Origin: Clostridiales bacterium
GTDB lineage: Bacteria > Bacillota > Clostridia > Christensenellales > QALW01
Length of the DNA: 25,458 nt
Assembly: GCA_018376855.1 (NCBI GenBank)
Contig: JAHAAN010000009.1
Coordinates: 1 to 25,458 of the forward strand
Direction of reading: 5' to 3'
Shown: positions 1 through 9,026 of the stretch, piece after piece
Layout: every line of letters begins with the position of its first letter
How positions within the stretch are numbered: position 1 is the stretch's first letter
The notes under the pieces: model-generated
Seen by the model: only the letters and a program-made list of their open reading frames with translations
What the model was told of the DNA's origin: nothing
The model's database searches: none
Position numbers and translations under genes: made by a program

Positions 1-2
1 AT

Positions 3-362
3 CCTACCGGCGATCCGATTGCGCTGGCTTATGACGGCGAAGTTCTTGAAGCTGAAGGTCAAAGCGGTGTAAACGGCAGATATTGCATTAAACTGCCCGC
101 AAATTTCAAAGGAAACATTTTCATTCCGGTCAACCGAATTGCTGACAGCCACGTTGTTGAAAACGCAAAGCCGTGGAACAAAACTCCGATTCAAAATCTC
201 GGATTTCATCTTGCTGACGGCGGAAGCAACGGCGTTCTGCTCTCCGCGGTATTCCTCTGCAACTCAAAGCTCACAGCTCCCGATAAAATAGCCGGTACTA
301 TCTTATTCTTACACCGCTGCTCAGCGCATTGCGCCTTTCTGGAAGCAGAGCACTATGTATAA
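3..362 (+). CDS. N-terminal part of an SGNH esterase, 5' partial, separated by a frameshift
   Basis: This stretch is open in the third forward frame from the window edge to a stop at 360-362. It encodes about 119 residues that read like a beta-rich domain. The reading enters the window already in progress, so the true start lies upstream. After about codon 99 (near position 300) the sense changes: this frame becomes cysteine- and histidine-rich (HRCSAHC), while the next frame (skip one base) gives the plausible SYSYTAAQRIAPFWKQ leading into the esterase that follows. The two pieces are therefore probably one gene, interrupted by a one-base insertion or an equivalent change. I read this as the N-terminal domain of the downstream SGNH hydrolase. 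I cannot tell a true pseudogene from a sequencing or assembly error. Confidence 0.6.
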   Translation, partial: PTGDPIALAYDGEVLEAEGQSGVNGRYCIKLPANFKGNIFIPVNRIADSHVVENAKPWNKTPIQNLGFHLADGGSNGVLLSAVFLCNSKLTAPDKIAGTILFLHRCSAHCAFLEAEHYV

Positions 363-1407
363 CGAATCCATGGCCATGATCAAGCAAAGCGACGGCAGCA
401 TTTACGGAACGCTTCTGTTCGTTCCCACCAAGATCAACGCAGTTGTGGATGTATATCTGAAAAAGGAATACAAAGAGGGCGTCGACTGGGTTTGGGAAAA
501 GGGAACCAACCGAATCAAATGGGTCAAAGGATCCAGCATTCCTTATTTTACGGACGACGATCTTGCCGGAAAAGGCGCGCCTAATTACCCGAACTGGAGT
601 TCTGACGGCCGAAGCCTTATGGGCAACTGCCTGTACTGCGTATCCGCGTTTTTGTTTGAAAAACAGATTGCGGTTTCCTACACCTACGATACCAAGCAGG
701 TTGCTTCGCAAAACATTCAATATACCTCCTATCAGGGCGACAAGCTGCCTAAAACCGTATCAAAGCTGAAGAATAACAAGGATCTTAAAGTGTTGTTCTT
801 CGGTGATTCTATCTTCTCCGGCTGCGACGCTTCCGGCATGTACAACCGCGAGCCGTATATGCCCTACATGCACAAGCTGATTGAAGCGGAGCTGCAAAAC
901 CATACCAAAGGCAATGTTCAGGTAGATAACATTTCCGTAGGCGGTTGGGCTGTGCAGCACGGTTTAACAGCAATAAACGGCGGAGACACCGAGACCAATA
1001 TTGCAGACTATTCAAAACGCTATCAGGGCTACGATCTGTTGATTCTCTCCTTCGGCATGAACGACGCAAACACCTCGAAAGATAAATTCAAAGCAGACAC
1101 AAAAGCGATCGTTGATAAAATCAGAGCTGCGAATCCTAACATGGAAGTAATCCTCGTATCCTGCATGAATCCAAATCCGCGCATAGGTTGGGACGTAAAC
1201 CAGAAACTCCAAGGCGGATGGATCAAAGAGATTGCCGCTGAGAGCAAATACTCCGGCTATACCGCCGTGGTGGATTTCTATGCAGTACATAAGAGCATTT
1301 TGCAGTATAAAACATTTGCCTCTACCACCGGCAACAATATTAACCATCCGAACGATTGGTTGATCCGAGTTTATGCTCAAAATATTTTAGCAACAATGCT
1401 GAAATAA
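355..1407 (+). CDS. SGNH/GDSL-family hydrolase (catalytic part of a frameshifted gene)
   Basis: An SGNH-fold esterase, expected to deacylate carbohydrates or other small esters. The C-terminal half carries the family blocks: FFGDSIFSG with the nucleophile serine at codon 808-810, the glycine block in SVGGWAVQ, the SFGMND block with its oxyanion asparagine at 1060-1062, and the catalytic histidine in NINHPND at 1345-1347. The position three residues before the histidine, usually aspartate, is asparagine; NHPND variants occur in this superfamily, so activity is not excluded. The ATG at 355 is probably not the real start: the same frame makes sense back to about 301 and then joins the preceding fragment by a frameshift. 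A clear terminator follows. Substrate is unknown; the neighbouring glycosidase suggests acetylated glycans (inference). Confidence 0.75.
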   Translation: MYNESMAMIKQSDGSIYGTLLFVPTKINAVVDVYLKKEYKEGVDWVWEKGTNRIKWVKGSSIPYFTDDDLAGKGAPNYPNWSSDGRSLMGNCLYCVSAFLFEKQIAVSYTYDTKQVASQNIQYTSYQGDKLPKTVSKLKNNKDLKVLFFGDSIFSGCDASGMYNREPYMPYMHKLIEAELQNHTKGNVQVDNISVGGWAVQHGLTAINGGDTETNIADYSKRYQGYDLLILSFGMNDANTSKDKFKADTKAIVDKIRAANPNMEVILVSCMNPNPRIGWDVNQKLQGGWIKEIAAESKYSGYTAVVDFYAVHKSILQYKTFASTTGNNINHPNDWLIRVYAQNILATMLK

Positions 1408-1421
1408 AAAACATTGTTTTC

Positions 1422-1453
1422 AAAAACTGCTGCGTTCTTGCAGCAGTTTTTTC
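1422..1453 (+). terminator. Rho-independent terminator after the SGNH gene
   Basis: A 12-bp perfect stem (AAAAACTGCTGC, 1422-1433, with GCAGCAGTTTTT, 1440-1451) closes a GTTCTT loop and runs into a T tract. It lies 15 bases after the SGNH stop codon. Confidence 0.85.
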
Positions 1454-1464
1454 TTTTGCAGGTA

Positions 1465-1493
1465 TTGAATCATTCTGTTTAGCATGCTATAAT
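1465..1493 (+). promoter_or_regulatory. Sigma-A promoter of the six-hairpin glycosidase gene
   Basis: TTGAAT at 1465-1470 and a perfect TATAAT at 1488-1493 are separated by 17 bp. It sits directly after the previous terminator and 33 bp before the start codon, so this gene begins a new transcript. Confidence 0.8.
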
Positions 1494-1526
1494 AACAGCG
1501 CACAAAATTCTTGGAGGTTCCCTCTT

Positions 1527-3698
1527 ATGAACTGGATAAATATTCCCTACTGTACAAATAAATCACACCCACTTTCCGGAAAATATTTAACGGCTTCGGG
1601 CGGATACCATTCCATACCTAACGGCTGCCCCGCCTGGGGTAGTTCCATACACCGCTGCACCCGCTTTATCGGCGACACAATGGGGCATCTTGTGCTTTCC
1701 TATGCAGATGGCAGTGTGCAAAGAATCCCCTTAGTATTCGGCTACACGCTGTGGTTCAAAAGCGTTTGGCAAGAACCCGTGTGCGCACCGTTTAAAACCA
1801 AGGGAGGAGAAGTACTTTCCGAAACCTTAAAACGCGCGCTCTTTCTGCAAGGCGCTTATGAAGGGAACGAAACCTGCTGCCTGCGCATTCGGCTCATGGA
1901 CAAACCCCTTTACAGCGTTTCCGTGGAAGCTGCTGAAGACAAGGAAGGCACGCCTCTTTTCGACCGTTTTACGCTTTCCGACGACGAGGCGGCAAAAGAC
2001 AGTTTTTTCGCTGACCATACCGTATCAGGCGAAGAAATTCCCGAAACAGTTATGCGGGCTATTGACCAAATCAATCATGCCCTGCTTACGCCGGTAAACG
2101 GGCTGCTAACTGTCTCCGTTCCGGAAGCGGAGCCCTGCGGGCTGAATATTCGCTTTGAAGGCTGCCATGCGCGCATTTTTAATGGGATTTTCCACGCAAA
2201 CGCCGCCAATCTTATGCAGCGCACGGATGAAGACGGCTTTATCCACACGTCTTATACAGGCGCTCCCTCCTGGCGCTACGACGGCTTCGGCCCATGGATC
2301 CCAAACGCTGACTCCTACTGCAAGGACTTTTACGCACGCGACGGCGCCCGCGCGCTGATGACCTTGACACGCTTAGGGCGCATGGAGGATTGCCTGCGGG
2401 CAGTCGCTTATGCTCAGCAATGCCTGATGTTCTTCCCGGAGAAGCATCTAACGCTGTTGGGAAAGCCCGTGCCCGGACACTTCACCATGGTAATCAACGA
2501 CCCGCTGTTTTTCCATGAACAGCTGACCAAAGTCGGCTGGCCTACTCAATACACACCTGAACGCTTCGGAAGCGAATATGCAAACCTTGGAAATCAGGAA
2601 ACCGACGGCCATGGGCTTATGATGATGGCGATTTATAACGTGTTTAAAAACAGCCCCGATAAAGCAATCTTTGCGAATGAAAACTTAAAATATATCAAAG
2701 AAGCGGCCGAATATATTCGCTGGTCTATCGAAAACCCAGACGCTTCTCTTTCACAAAACGGCCTGCTTTACGGCGAAGGCGAAGCAACCCACGGAACCGG
2801 CGGCTATTCAATGTACGCCAATATCCCCTGTGCACTGGGGCTGCAAGGCTATGCTGAAATTGCAGAAACCGCCGGAGACGCCGAAGCCGCCCGCAGTATG
2901 CGCGAAACAGCTGCTTCGCTGCGCAAAGCCATCACTGAAGTTCTCAGCAAAGACGGTCAATGGCTCATGTCTGAATTCGGTTATTACCATGACTGTGCCA
3001 TAACGTTCCTTTCCGATCTCTATGGTTACGACATAAACGACATGCCGCCCGAATGGGTTCAGCTATCGAAAAACACCTATGAAGCCGATATTTCTCGCAG
3101 CCGTCATATCCCCTACGATGCCAGCGGCGGACTGGGCTACAACACCTCCATGCGCCTGCAAAATGCGCTGTTGCTGGATCAAACGGAGGACTACCGCCGC
3201 TTTGCCGAGGATTTGCTTTGCCTGTGCTATGCGCCCAAGTTTCCTGAACCGTATTTAGTGCCTGAGTGCGCCTCTTACTCCGATAGACTGCATGCTCTGC
3301 GCCGGCAAGGAGATTTGGCAAACCTTGTGCAAATGGCGGAAGTGCTGAAATGCCTGCTTATGATGATCGGTATTTCTCCGCTTACAAACGGCTCTGTTAA
3401 AATTCTGCCGCGTTTGTGTGAAAATACGGGTTACTCAATTGCAGATTTCCCTGTGGAAAATTCATCAGCTAAGATATCCGTACAGGCTTCCTGCCCTGCA
3501 AACGGTTCTCAAAAAATAAACGTACAGCTAAAAAATGACGGAAGCGTTCACCGCGTACTTGTGCGGTTCGGCCCCTTCTCCGAACAGGAGGCGCAGCAGC
3601 CGGAAAAATTAAAGCTCTCTCTGAACGAACAAAACGTTGCGCCCGTTCTGTTCCGCTCCGGAACAGCATTTTGGAGCTATGCCGATTTAAAAATTTAA
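1527..3698 (+). CDS. Predicted six-hairpin (alpha/alpha)6 glycosidase-like protein
   Basis: A 723-residue soluble protein with no signal peptide, so probably cytoplasmic. The start chosen is the ATG at 1527, with GGAGG at 1513-1517; the frame is open further upstream but that part overlaps the previous gene, the terminator and the promoter. Residues 1 to about 260 look like a beta-sandwich. From about residue 270 the protein is helical, with aromatic and acidic motifs of the six-hairpin glycosidase fold (WRYDGFGPWIPNAD, NQETDGHGLMM, LLYGEGEATHG, YDASGGLGYN). A small beta-rich domain ends the chain. This architecture resembles GH78/GH15-like and related families, but I cannot assign a family or name the catalytic acid. 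It may act on an oligosaccharide that also feeds the kinase-regulator encoded 90 bp downstream. No terminator separates the two genes. Confidence 0.65.
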   Translation: MNWINIPYCTNKSHPLSGKYLTASGGYHSIPNGCPAWGSSIHRCTRFIGDTMGHLVLSYADGSVQRIPLVFGYTLWFKSVWQEPVCAPFKTKGGEVLSETLKRALFLQGAYEGNETCCLRIRLMDKPLYSVSVEAAEDKEGTPLFDRFTLSDDEAAKDSFFADHTVSGEEIPETVMRAIDQINHALLTPVNGLLTVSVPEAEPCGLNIRFEGCHARIFNGIFHANAANLMQRTDEDGFIHTSYTGAPSWRYDGFGPWIPNADSYCKDFYARDGARALMTLTRLGRMEDCLRAVAYAQQCLMFFPEKHLTLLGKPVPGHFTMVINDPLFFHEQLTKVGWPTQYTPERFGSEYANLGNQETDGHGLMMMAIYNVFKNSPDKAIFANENLKYIKEAAEYIRWSIENPDASLSQNGLLYGEGEATHGTGGYSMYANIPCALGLQGYAEIAETAGDAEAARSMRETAASLRKAITEVLSKDGQWLMSEFGYYHDCAITFLSDLYGYDINDMPPEWVQLSKNTYEADISRSRHIPYDASGGLGYNTSMRLQNALLLDQTEDYRRFAEDLLCLCYAPKFPEPYLVPECASYSDRLHALRRQGDLANLVQMAEVLKCLLMMIGISPLTNGSVKILPRLCENTGYSIADFPVENSSAKISVQASCPANGSQKINVQLKNDGSVHRVLVRFGPFSEQEAQQPEKLKLSLNEQNVAPVLFRSGTAFWSYADLKI

Positions 3699-3704
3699 AA
3701 ATAA

Positions 3705-3735
3705 TTGACATTGAACCGGCTTCAAGGTTTACAAT
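3705..3735 (+). promoter_or_regulatory. MerR-type promoter with 19-bp spacer and central dyad
   Basis: A perfect TTGACA (3705-3710) and TACAAT (3730-3735) are held 19 bp apart instead of 17. The spacer begins with the inverted repeat TTGAA-CCGGC-TTCAA (3711-3725). Over-long 19-20 bp spacers containing the operator are the known signature of promoters that MerR-family proteins untwist to activate. The gene directly downstream encodes a MerR domain, so autoregulation is the natural inference. Confidence 0.75.
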
Positions 3736-3788
3736 ATATACGGTATAAACAGCCATATCTATTTACGCAAAAGGATCGTGAACCATTC

Positions 3789-5522
3789 ATGAAAATCAGC
3801 GAAATCGCCAAAATCACCGGAATCAAATCAGATACGATTCGTTATTATGAAAAAATCGGCTTGCTTCTGGTTAAACGCAGCGACAACTCCTACCGCGAAT
3901 ACCTTGAAGCCGACGTTCAAACACTCTTGCAGATTCGCTTTCTGCGCCGTTTAGGCATAGGAATCAGCGATATCAAGCTCTGGCAGAACCGTTTGCTTTC
4001 AGATGACGATTTAATTTCCAAACGCATGCATGAGCTTGAAAACGAAAAACAAACAAACCAGCAGCAGCTTCTCTTCTGCCGGCAGCTTCTATCGGAAAAG
4101 CAGCTGGATCTAATCAAATCTGCCTCAGAAGCTGAAAAACCGCCTTATGAAGAAGCATCACAGACCTTCGATTCAAGCGGCGCCTGCAATGAAGCCGTTT
4201 CCGTGGGGATCGACATCGGAACCTCTTCTTTAAAGATCGCCGTGCTGCGTGTCTCCGATCGCACTCCCTGCGAATGCTTCAGCGTTCCGAATCACTGCGA
4301 TATTCCACAGACAAAAAAGTATCGGCGCTGCCAAAGCGTTTCCAAAATCACCGAAAAGATTTTTTCATTATTGAAGCTGACAGAGCTATACTACAAAAAC
4401 ATTATCTGCATCGGAATCACCGGACAAATGCACGGAATTTTATATGTAGACCGCCGCGGAAAGGCCGTGTCCGAGCTGTACACATGGCAGGATAAAAGCG
4501 GCGATCAACCTTTGCCGAACGGTCAAACTGTTTGCCGCATGATAGAACAAAAAAGCGGAGAAAGCGTCGCAACCGGCTACGGGCTTGTAACGCATTTTTG
4601 CCTGCTGCAATCCGATGAGGTTCCAAAGGAAGCCTCTACGCTTTGCACCATTATGGACTATCTCGCCATGCAGCTTACAGGCCGCACATACCCGCTGACA
4701 CACAACAGCATCGCCGCTTCTTTGGGATTTTTCGATGTACTCACCGGTCATTTTCGCCTTGAAGCGCTGAATAAGCTCGGCATAGATTCTTCCGTTCTGC
4801 CTCAAAATGCAGACAAAGCGCAAATCGCAGGCTTCTATAAAAACATTCCCGTTCTGCTTCCCCTCGGAGATTCGCAGGCAAGCTTACTCTGCGCCGCAGG
4901 CAATGACGCAAACACTGTTCTGCTTAACATCGGAACAGGCAGCCAGCTTTCAACCGTTCTTTCCGACCCAAAGGATGCTAAGACAGGGGACGGCATCGAG
5001 CTTCGCCCCTATATTAACGGAAGTTATCAGCTCTGCTATGCCGCTTTATGCGGCGGCGCAGGTTATGCGCTCTTGGAAAACTTTATCAGAAGGCTTCTCG
5101 TTCTTGCGGGCGAAGCAGATGAAAGCCGGTATGCGCTGTTAGAAAAAATGGCGCAATCTGCCGATCCCAAATGCTGCGATCTGACTGTGAATACTCAGTT
5201 CAGCGGCACCCGTTCCGATCCGCTTCTGCGCGGTTCCATAGAGCATATCAGCACGGAAAACTTCACTCCGGAAAATCTTGCTTATGGATTTCTCTGCGGC
5301 ATCGTAGAGGAGTTATATCAAAAATATAAGCAAATTTTCCCGTCTAACGAAACAGCGCTGCGTTTAGTTGTAACCGGCAACGCGATCAGAAAAAATCCTG
5401 TTCTGCAAGCCGTTATTAAAGATCGCTTCGGAATCCGCCCTATTCTTTCACCGTATTCGGAAGAAGCTGCGTTCGGAGCAGCCTTATATGCTCTTATGTT
5501 CAAGCATAAAGATAATAGCTGA
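3789..5522 (+). CDS. MerR HTH domain fused to FGGY sugar kinase (sedoheptulokinase-like)
   Basis: A 577-residue two-part protein. Residues 1-70 are a classic MerR winged helix (KISEIAKITGIKSDTIRYYE), followed by a helical linker to about residue 120 that would form the MerR dimer coiled coil. From about residue 138 a complete FGGY carbohydrate kinase follows: GIDIGTSS (phosphate 1, D142), GITGQMHG (209-216), TWQD, LGDSQAS with the likely catalytic base D361, NIGTGSQ (phosphate 2, near 382), and a C-terminal GNAIRKNP...EEAAFGAAL nucleotide-binding motif. TGQMHG, TWQD and GD(S/N)QAS together point to the sedoheptulokinase-like branch. The start ATG at 3789 has AAGGA at 3771-3775. Because the kinase residues are intact, it may both bind or phosphorylate a sugar and regulate transcription, by analogy with HTH-ROK proteins (inference). 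The actual sugar is unknown. Confidence 0.85.
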   Translation: MKISEIAKITGIKSDTIRYYEKIGLLLVKRSDNSYREYLEADVQTLLQIRFLRRLGIGISDIKLWQNRLLSDDDLISKRMHELENEKQTNQQQLLFCRQLLSEKQLDLIKSASEAEKPPYEEASQTFDSSGACNEAVSVGIDIGTSSLKIAVLRVSDRTPCECFSVPNHCDIPQTKKYRRCQSVSKITEKIFSLLKLTELYYKNIICIGITGQMHGILYVDRRGKAVSELYTWQDKSGDQPLPNGQTVCRMIEQKSGESVATGYGLVTHFCLLQSDEVPKEASTLCTIMDYLAMQLTGRTYPLTHNSIAASLGFFDVLTGHFRLEALNKLGIDSSVLPQNADKAQIAGFYKNIPVLLPLGDSQASLLCAAGNDANTVLLNIGTGSQLSTVLSDPKDAKTGDGIELRPYINGSYQLCYAALCGGAGYALLENFIRRLLVLAGEADESRYALLEKMAQSADPKCCDLTVNTQFSGTRSDPLLRGSIEHISTENFTPENLAYGFLCGIVEELYQKYKQIFPSNETALRLVVTGNAIRKNPVLQAVIKDRFGIRPILSPYSEEAAFGAALYALMFKHKDNS

Positions 5523-5542
5523 TACAGCTATTTTCAACTTTT
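5514..5542 (+). terminator. Probable terminator overlapping the kinase stop codon
   Basis: An 8-bp perfect stem AATAGCTG/CAGCTATT with an ATA loop spans the stop codon and is followed by TTTCAACTTTT. The T tract is interrupted, so strength is uncertain. Confidence 0.5.
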
Positions 5543-5604
5543 AAAGTTTGTTTTTACCGTTCATTAGGATTTAACCGATTTTATAACCGTTTCCTAAAAT
5601 GATA

Positions 5605-5643
5605 TAAAAAACAGTCAAAAAGCCGCTGAAAATCAGCAGCTTT
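5605..5643 (-). terminator. Terminator of the ABC transporter unit
   Basis: On the minus strand an 11-bp stem with one mismatch (5643-5633 with 5629-5619, loop of three) is followed by two runs of T. It lies about 145 bp after the permease stop. The convergent intergenic stretch 5523-5788 otherwise holds nothing I can support. Confidence 0.6.
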
Positions 5644-5788
5644 ATTGGTACTCTTATCGTTTTTTCAAAAGTGAACTTGCTTTTTCTGTGCCCCCGCACA
5701 GCAAACGGCGCCGCGGTTGTACATGCACAGGCGTTGTTCAGCTTGTTTATAGTCTGCAATCTTCGGCATTTTTCCCTGCGGCGCTCTT

Positions 5789-8287
5789 TTACTCCCTGAT
5801 AACTCCTTGCTGCTGACCTCTTCGATCAAACCGCAATACGCTCACCAATGCGCAAACAAGCGATGCAAGCACAAGCGCCGCCAGAATGAGCACTGCTTCG
5901 CGCAAAGGAAGCAAGCCCTGCCATGAAACACTGCCGCTTTCTCCGATAAGACTGCACAGCGCTGCAGCTAAAATCGCCCCGCACAAAAAGGCGCTCAGCA
6001 GCATAAACAGATATTCGCACAGAAAGCACCCTGCCGCCTGCCTTCGTGTCATGCCCAAAGAATTCAGAATATCCAGTGTCTTTCTTTGTGAAACAAGCTT
6101 TGTATACATATAATTGGCTAAATGAATAACCGCAAAGACGATCAACAAAACAGACAGCGTATTTGACGCCGCCGAAATAACGATTTTCATCTGATACTGC
6201 ACTCGTGCCTGGTTTCTTTTAGATTCCATATGCAGCGTTCTGCTCGGATCACGGTCAATAAGATTTAAAACAGCCTCAACATTTTCATACTGATTTTTAT
6301 CCTTCAGATCAATCAACACTCGTGTATACGGAATCGAAAGCGCCAACGTTTCCAAAGCGCTTACATCAAACCATATATATCTTCTATTAAAAATCTTTAA
6401 TTCCGCGGGTAACTTTTGCGGAAGAACGATTACGGCATCCAGCTGAGCTTTAAAATCCACCCTTTTAAATCCACCCGTGTCCTGAAAAATTTGCGAAAAT
6501 GAGAGTATGCTTCCTAACGGAAACTCCCTGTCGCAATCTTCTTGACTCAAAATCAGAATGCATGCCTCTCCTTGGCGGAGGCGATCCAAATTCAGCTTCC
6601 CATATGCCACATACGGTTCAAGCCGCGCCAATTCGCTGCTTTCTGCCGCATACAAAACAGTAGAGTACAGCGTTGTATTAACATCGTAACCATATTGACT
6701 TTTAATTTTCTCCGCTTTCTCCTGTGTTCTCTGCGCCAAAAAATTCTCTCCGACTATATTGCCTATCTGATCGTTTTCGCTTGCGCAAAGCAGCTTAACG
6801 GGAAAGCGTACAGAGGCGCTCACCGCCTGCACATCAGAGCTATTCTGAATTTTTTCAAGTTCTGCATGACTCAAGCCGCAAAAAAGATCACCGCCCGGCA
6901 CCAATATTTCTCCGTTAAAAGACATATTAGGCTGTTCAACGGTATAATCCGCTTTCAAATTCACCTCATACTCTTTTTCAGCGCATGACTGCAAAAAAGC
7001 GCCCGTAAGAAAAACGGATATGCATAAAGCGCCAGTGAGAACAGCAAAAATTCCATTGCGGTTAGAACGTGTATTGCGATACATCGATATAAAGGGAACA
7101 CTCTTTGAACGCAATCTTTTTGCACCCTTGCCATACCGCGGTTTATCCTTTTTTAATTCCAAAGCGGTACGGCGAAGCATCACCCATAAACTGTAAAACA
7201 AAACCAATAAAAGCGCCGCGACTGCCGCTGCTAATGCGATCCACTGACCGGCATCCGAACGATAATCTCCGAGATCAAGCAAGCTCCCTACCGGGTTCCA
7301 CAACAGCGGCAGCAAAAGCCGCCCTGCCAAAATGCCGATAGGAACAGAAACAAGCACAATGCACGCATACTGAACAAACAGATAAAGCGCTGTTTCTTTA
7401 TTGCCTGCGCCTGCAATGCGCAGGTTTGCAATCTGCCGGCGCTGACTTTTGCTGCACAAAAGAAAAACGCTTAAAACAACGCAAATACCCATAACTACAA
7501 AAAGTACCATCGCAACCTGAACAACCGTCTTAGATAAATCCAAACGGTTCAGCGCTCCTCCAGCTTCCTTTTGTGCATAAACCGCTTGGCTTTCCCACAG
7601 TTCCCGATTGGCATTATACAGCTCCAGTTCTATATCCGTTCCGGCAGCGGTTTGCACCAGCATATGTTCCACACCGTTCACAAAACCCACACCGCCGTGC
7701 AGAATTCTGGGCAATAATCTGTAAATATTATTGCAATATGTATCCTCTTGCTGAAGGTAATCGTTAAGAATCCCCACAAGCACATAGCTTTTCTTCTGTT
7801 GAATCCCGCTGATATCCACAGTTTCCAGTTCAAATACATCGCCTAATGTCAAGGCAGAATTCAAATTGACCAGCGTACTGCGGCAAACAGCTGCTTCGTT
7901 CTCCGCCGAAGGAAGTCTCCCCTGTTCAGCCCTTACTCTCCCCATCTCTATCGCCGTTTGATCCATAACCCCAACGGCAATCATGGGCTCAAAAACCGTA
8001 TCCGTTTCCACAAATGTTTCACAGCGAATACTTCCGAGTCCCTCTATAAAATCCTTCTGCGCCAGTTCCTCTTCGGCGCCCTGTGCCGCATGAAATAAAA
8101 TAGCATCCTGCGCGCCGTAAGCCGACAGAATTAACTCCTGTTGATTCCGATAAAAACCGGAAATAAAGCACACCGCCAAAAAAACCAACGCAATACACAA
8201 AATCACGGAAACGCTCTGAACAAAAAACTGTTTTTTATGCCTGCGCAGCGAACGAAGCGATAAAAACAGAATCGGATGTTTTTTCAT
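5789..8287 (-). CDS. ABC transporter permease, duplicated FtsX/MacB type
   Basis: An 832-residue membrane protein. One membrane segment near residues 20-42 is followed by a large extracytoplasmic domain and three further segments (about 255-375). A second copy of the plan follows: a segment starting INGIFAVLTG-like (near 410), a second large ectodomain, and three C-terminal segments from about 695. This duplicated FtsX layout is typical of permeases that pair with LolD/MacB-type ATPases and move or resist peptides and lipids rather than import nutrients. The SLRRHKKQF basic stretch before the first segment fits the inside-positive rule. The ATPase lies upstream, separated by a hairpin terminator. 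On the mRNA the start is preceded by AAGGAAAGGA and by a tiny in-frame ATG-AAC-GAT-TAA whose stop touches the permease ATG. The substrate is unknown. Confidence 0.85.
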   Translation of the reverse strand: MKKHPILFLSLRSLRRHKKQFFVQSVSVILCIALVFLAVCFISGFYRNQQELILSAYGAQDAILFHAAQGAEEELAQKDFIEGLGSIRCETFVETDTVFEPMIAVGVMDQTAIEMGRVRAEQGRLPSAENEAAVCRSTLVNLNSALTLGDVFELETVDISGIQQKKSYVLVGILNDYLQQEDTYCNNIYRLLPRILHGGVGFVNGVEHMLVQTAAGTDIELELYNANRELWESQAVYAQKEAGGALNRLDLSKTVVQVAMVLFVVMGICVVLSVFLLCSKSQRRQIANLRIAGAGNKETALYLFVQYACIVLVSVPIGILAGRLLLPLLWNPVGSLLDLGDYRSDAGQWIALAAAVAALLLVLFYSLWVMLRRTALELKKDKPRYGKGAKRLRSKSVPFISMYRNTRSNRNGIFAVLTGALCISVFLTGAFLQSCAEKEYEVNLKADYTVEQPNMSFNGEILVPGGDLFCGLSHAELEKIQNSSDVQAVSASVRFPVKLLCASENDQIGNIVGENFLAQRTQEKAEKIKSQYGYDVNTTLYSTVLYAAESSELARLEPYVAYGKLNLDRLRQGEACILILSQEDCDREFPLGSILSFSQIFQDTGGFKRVDFKAQLDAVIVLPQKLPAELKIFNRRYIWFDVSALETLALSIPYTRVLIDLKDKNQYENVEAVLNLIDRDPSRTLHMESKRNQARVQYQMKIVISAASNTLSVLLIVFAVIHLANYMYTKLVSQRKTLDILNSLGMTRRQAAGCFLCEYLFMLLSAFLCGAILAAALCSLIGESGSVSWQGLLPLREAVLILAALVLASLVCALVSVLRFDRRGQQQGVIRE

Positions 8288-8324
8288 TTAATCGTTCATT
8301 CCTTTCCTTTTTAATAGGAAGAGC

Positions 8325-8354
8325 AAAAAAGCGTGAAAGCCCTTCACGCCTTTT

Positions 8355-8355
<1 letters not shown>
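8325..8355 (-). terminator. Terminator between the ABC ATPase and permease genes
   Basis: Just after the ATPase stop, the minus strand forms GCGTGAA-GGGCT-TTCACGC (8349-8331), flanked by an A run and followed by six T residues (8330-8325). No promoter fits in the 37 bp left before the permease start, so the permease would depend on read-through. Confidence 0.8.

Positions 8356-9000
<645 letters not shown>

Positions 9001-9026
<26 letters not shown>

Noticed and set aside
5571..5759. 62-residue minus-strand open frame in the convergent gap
   Set aside because: It contains the terminator hairpin of the ABC unit, lacks a ribosome site and shows no recognisable features.
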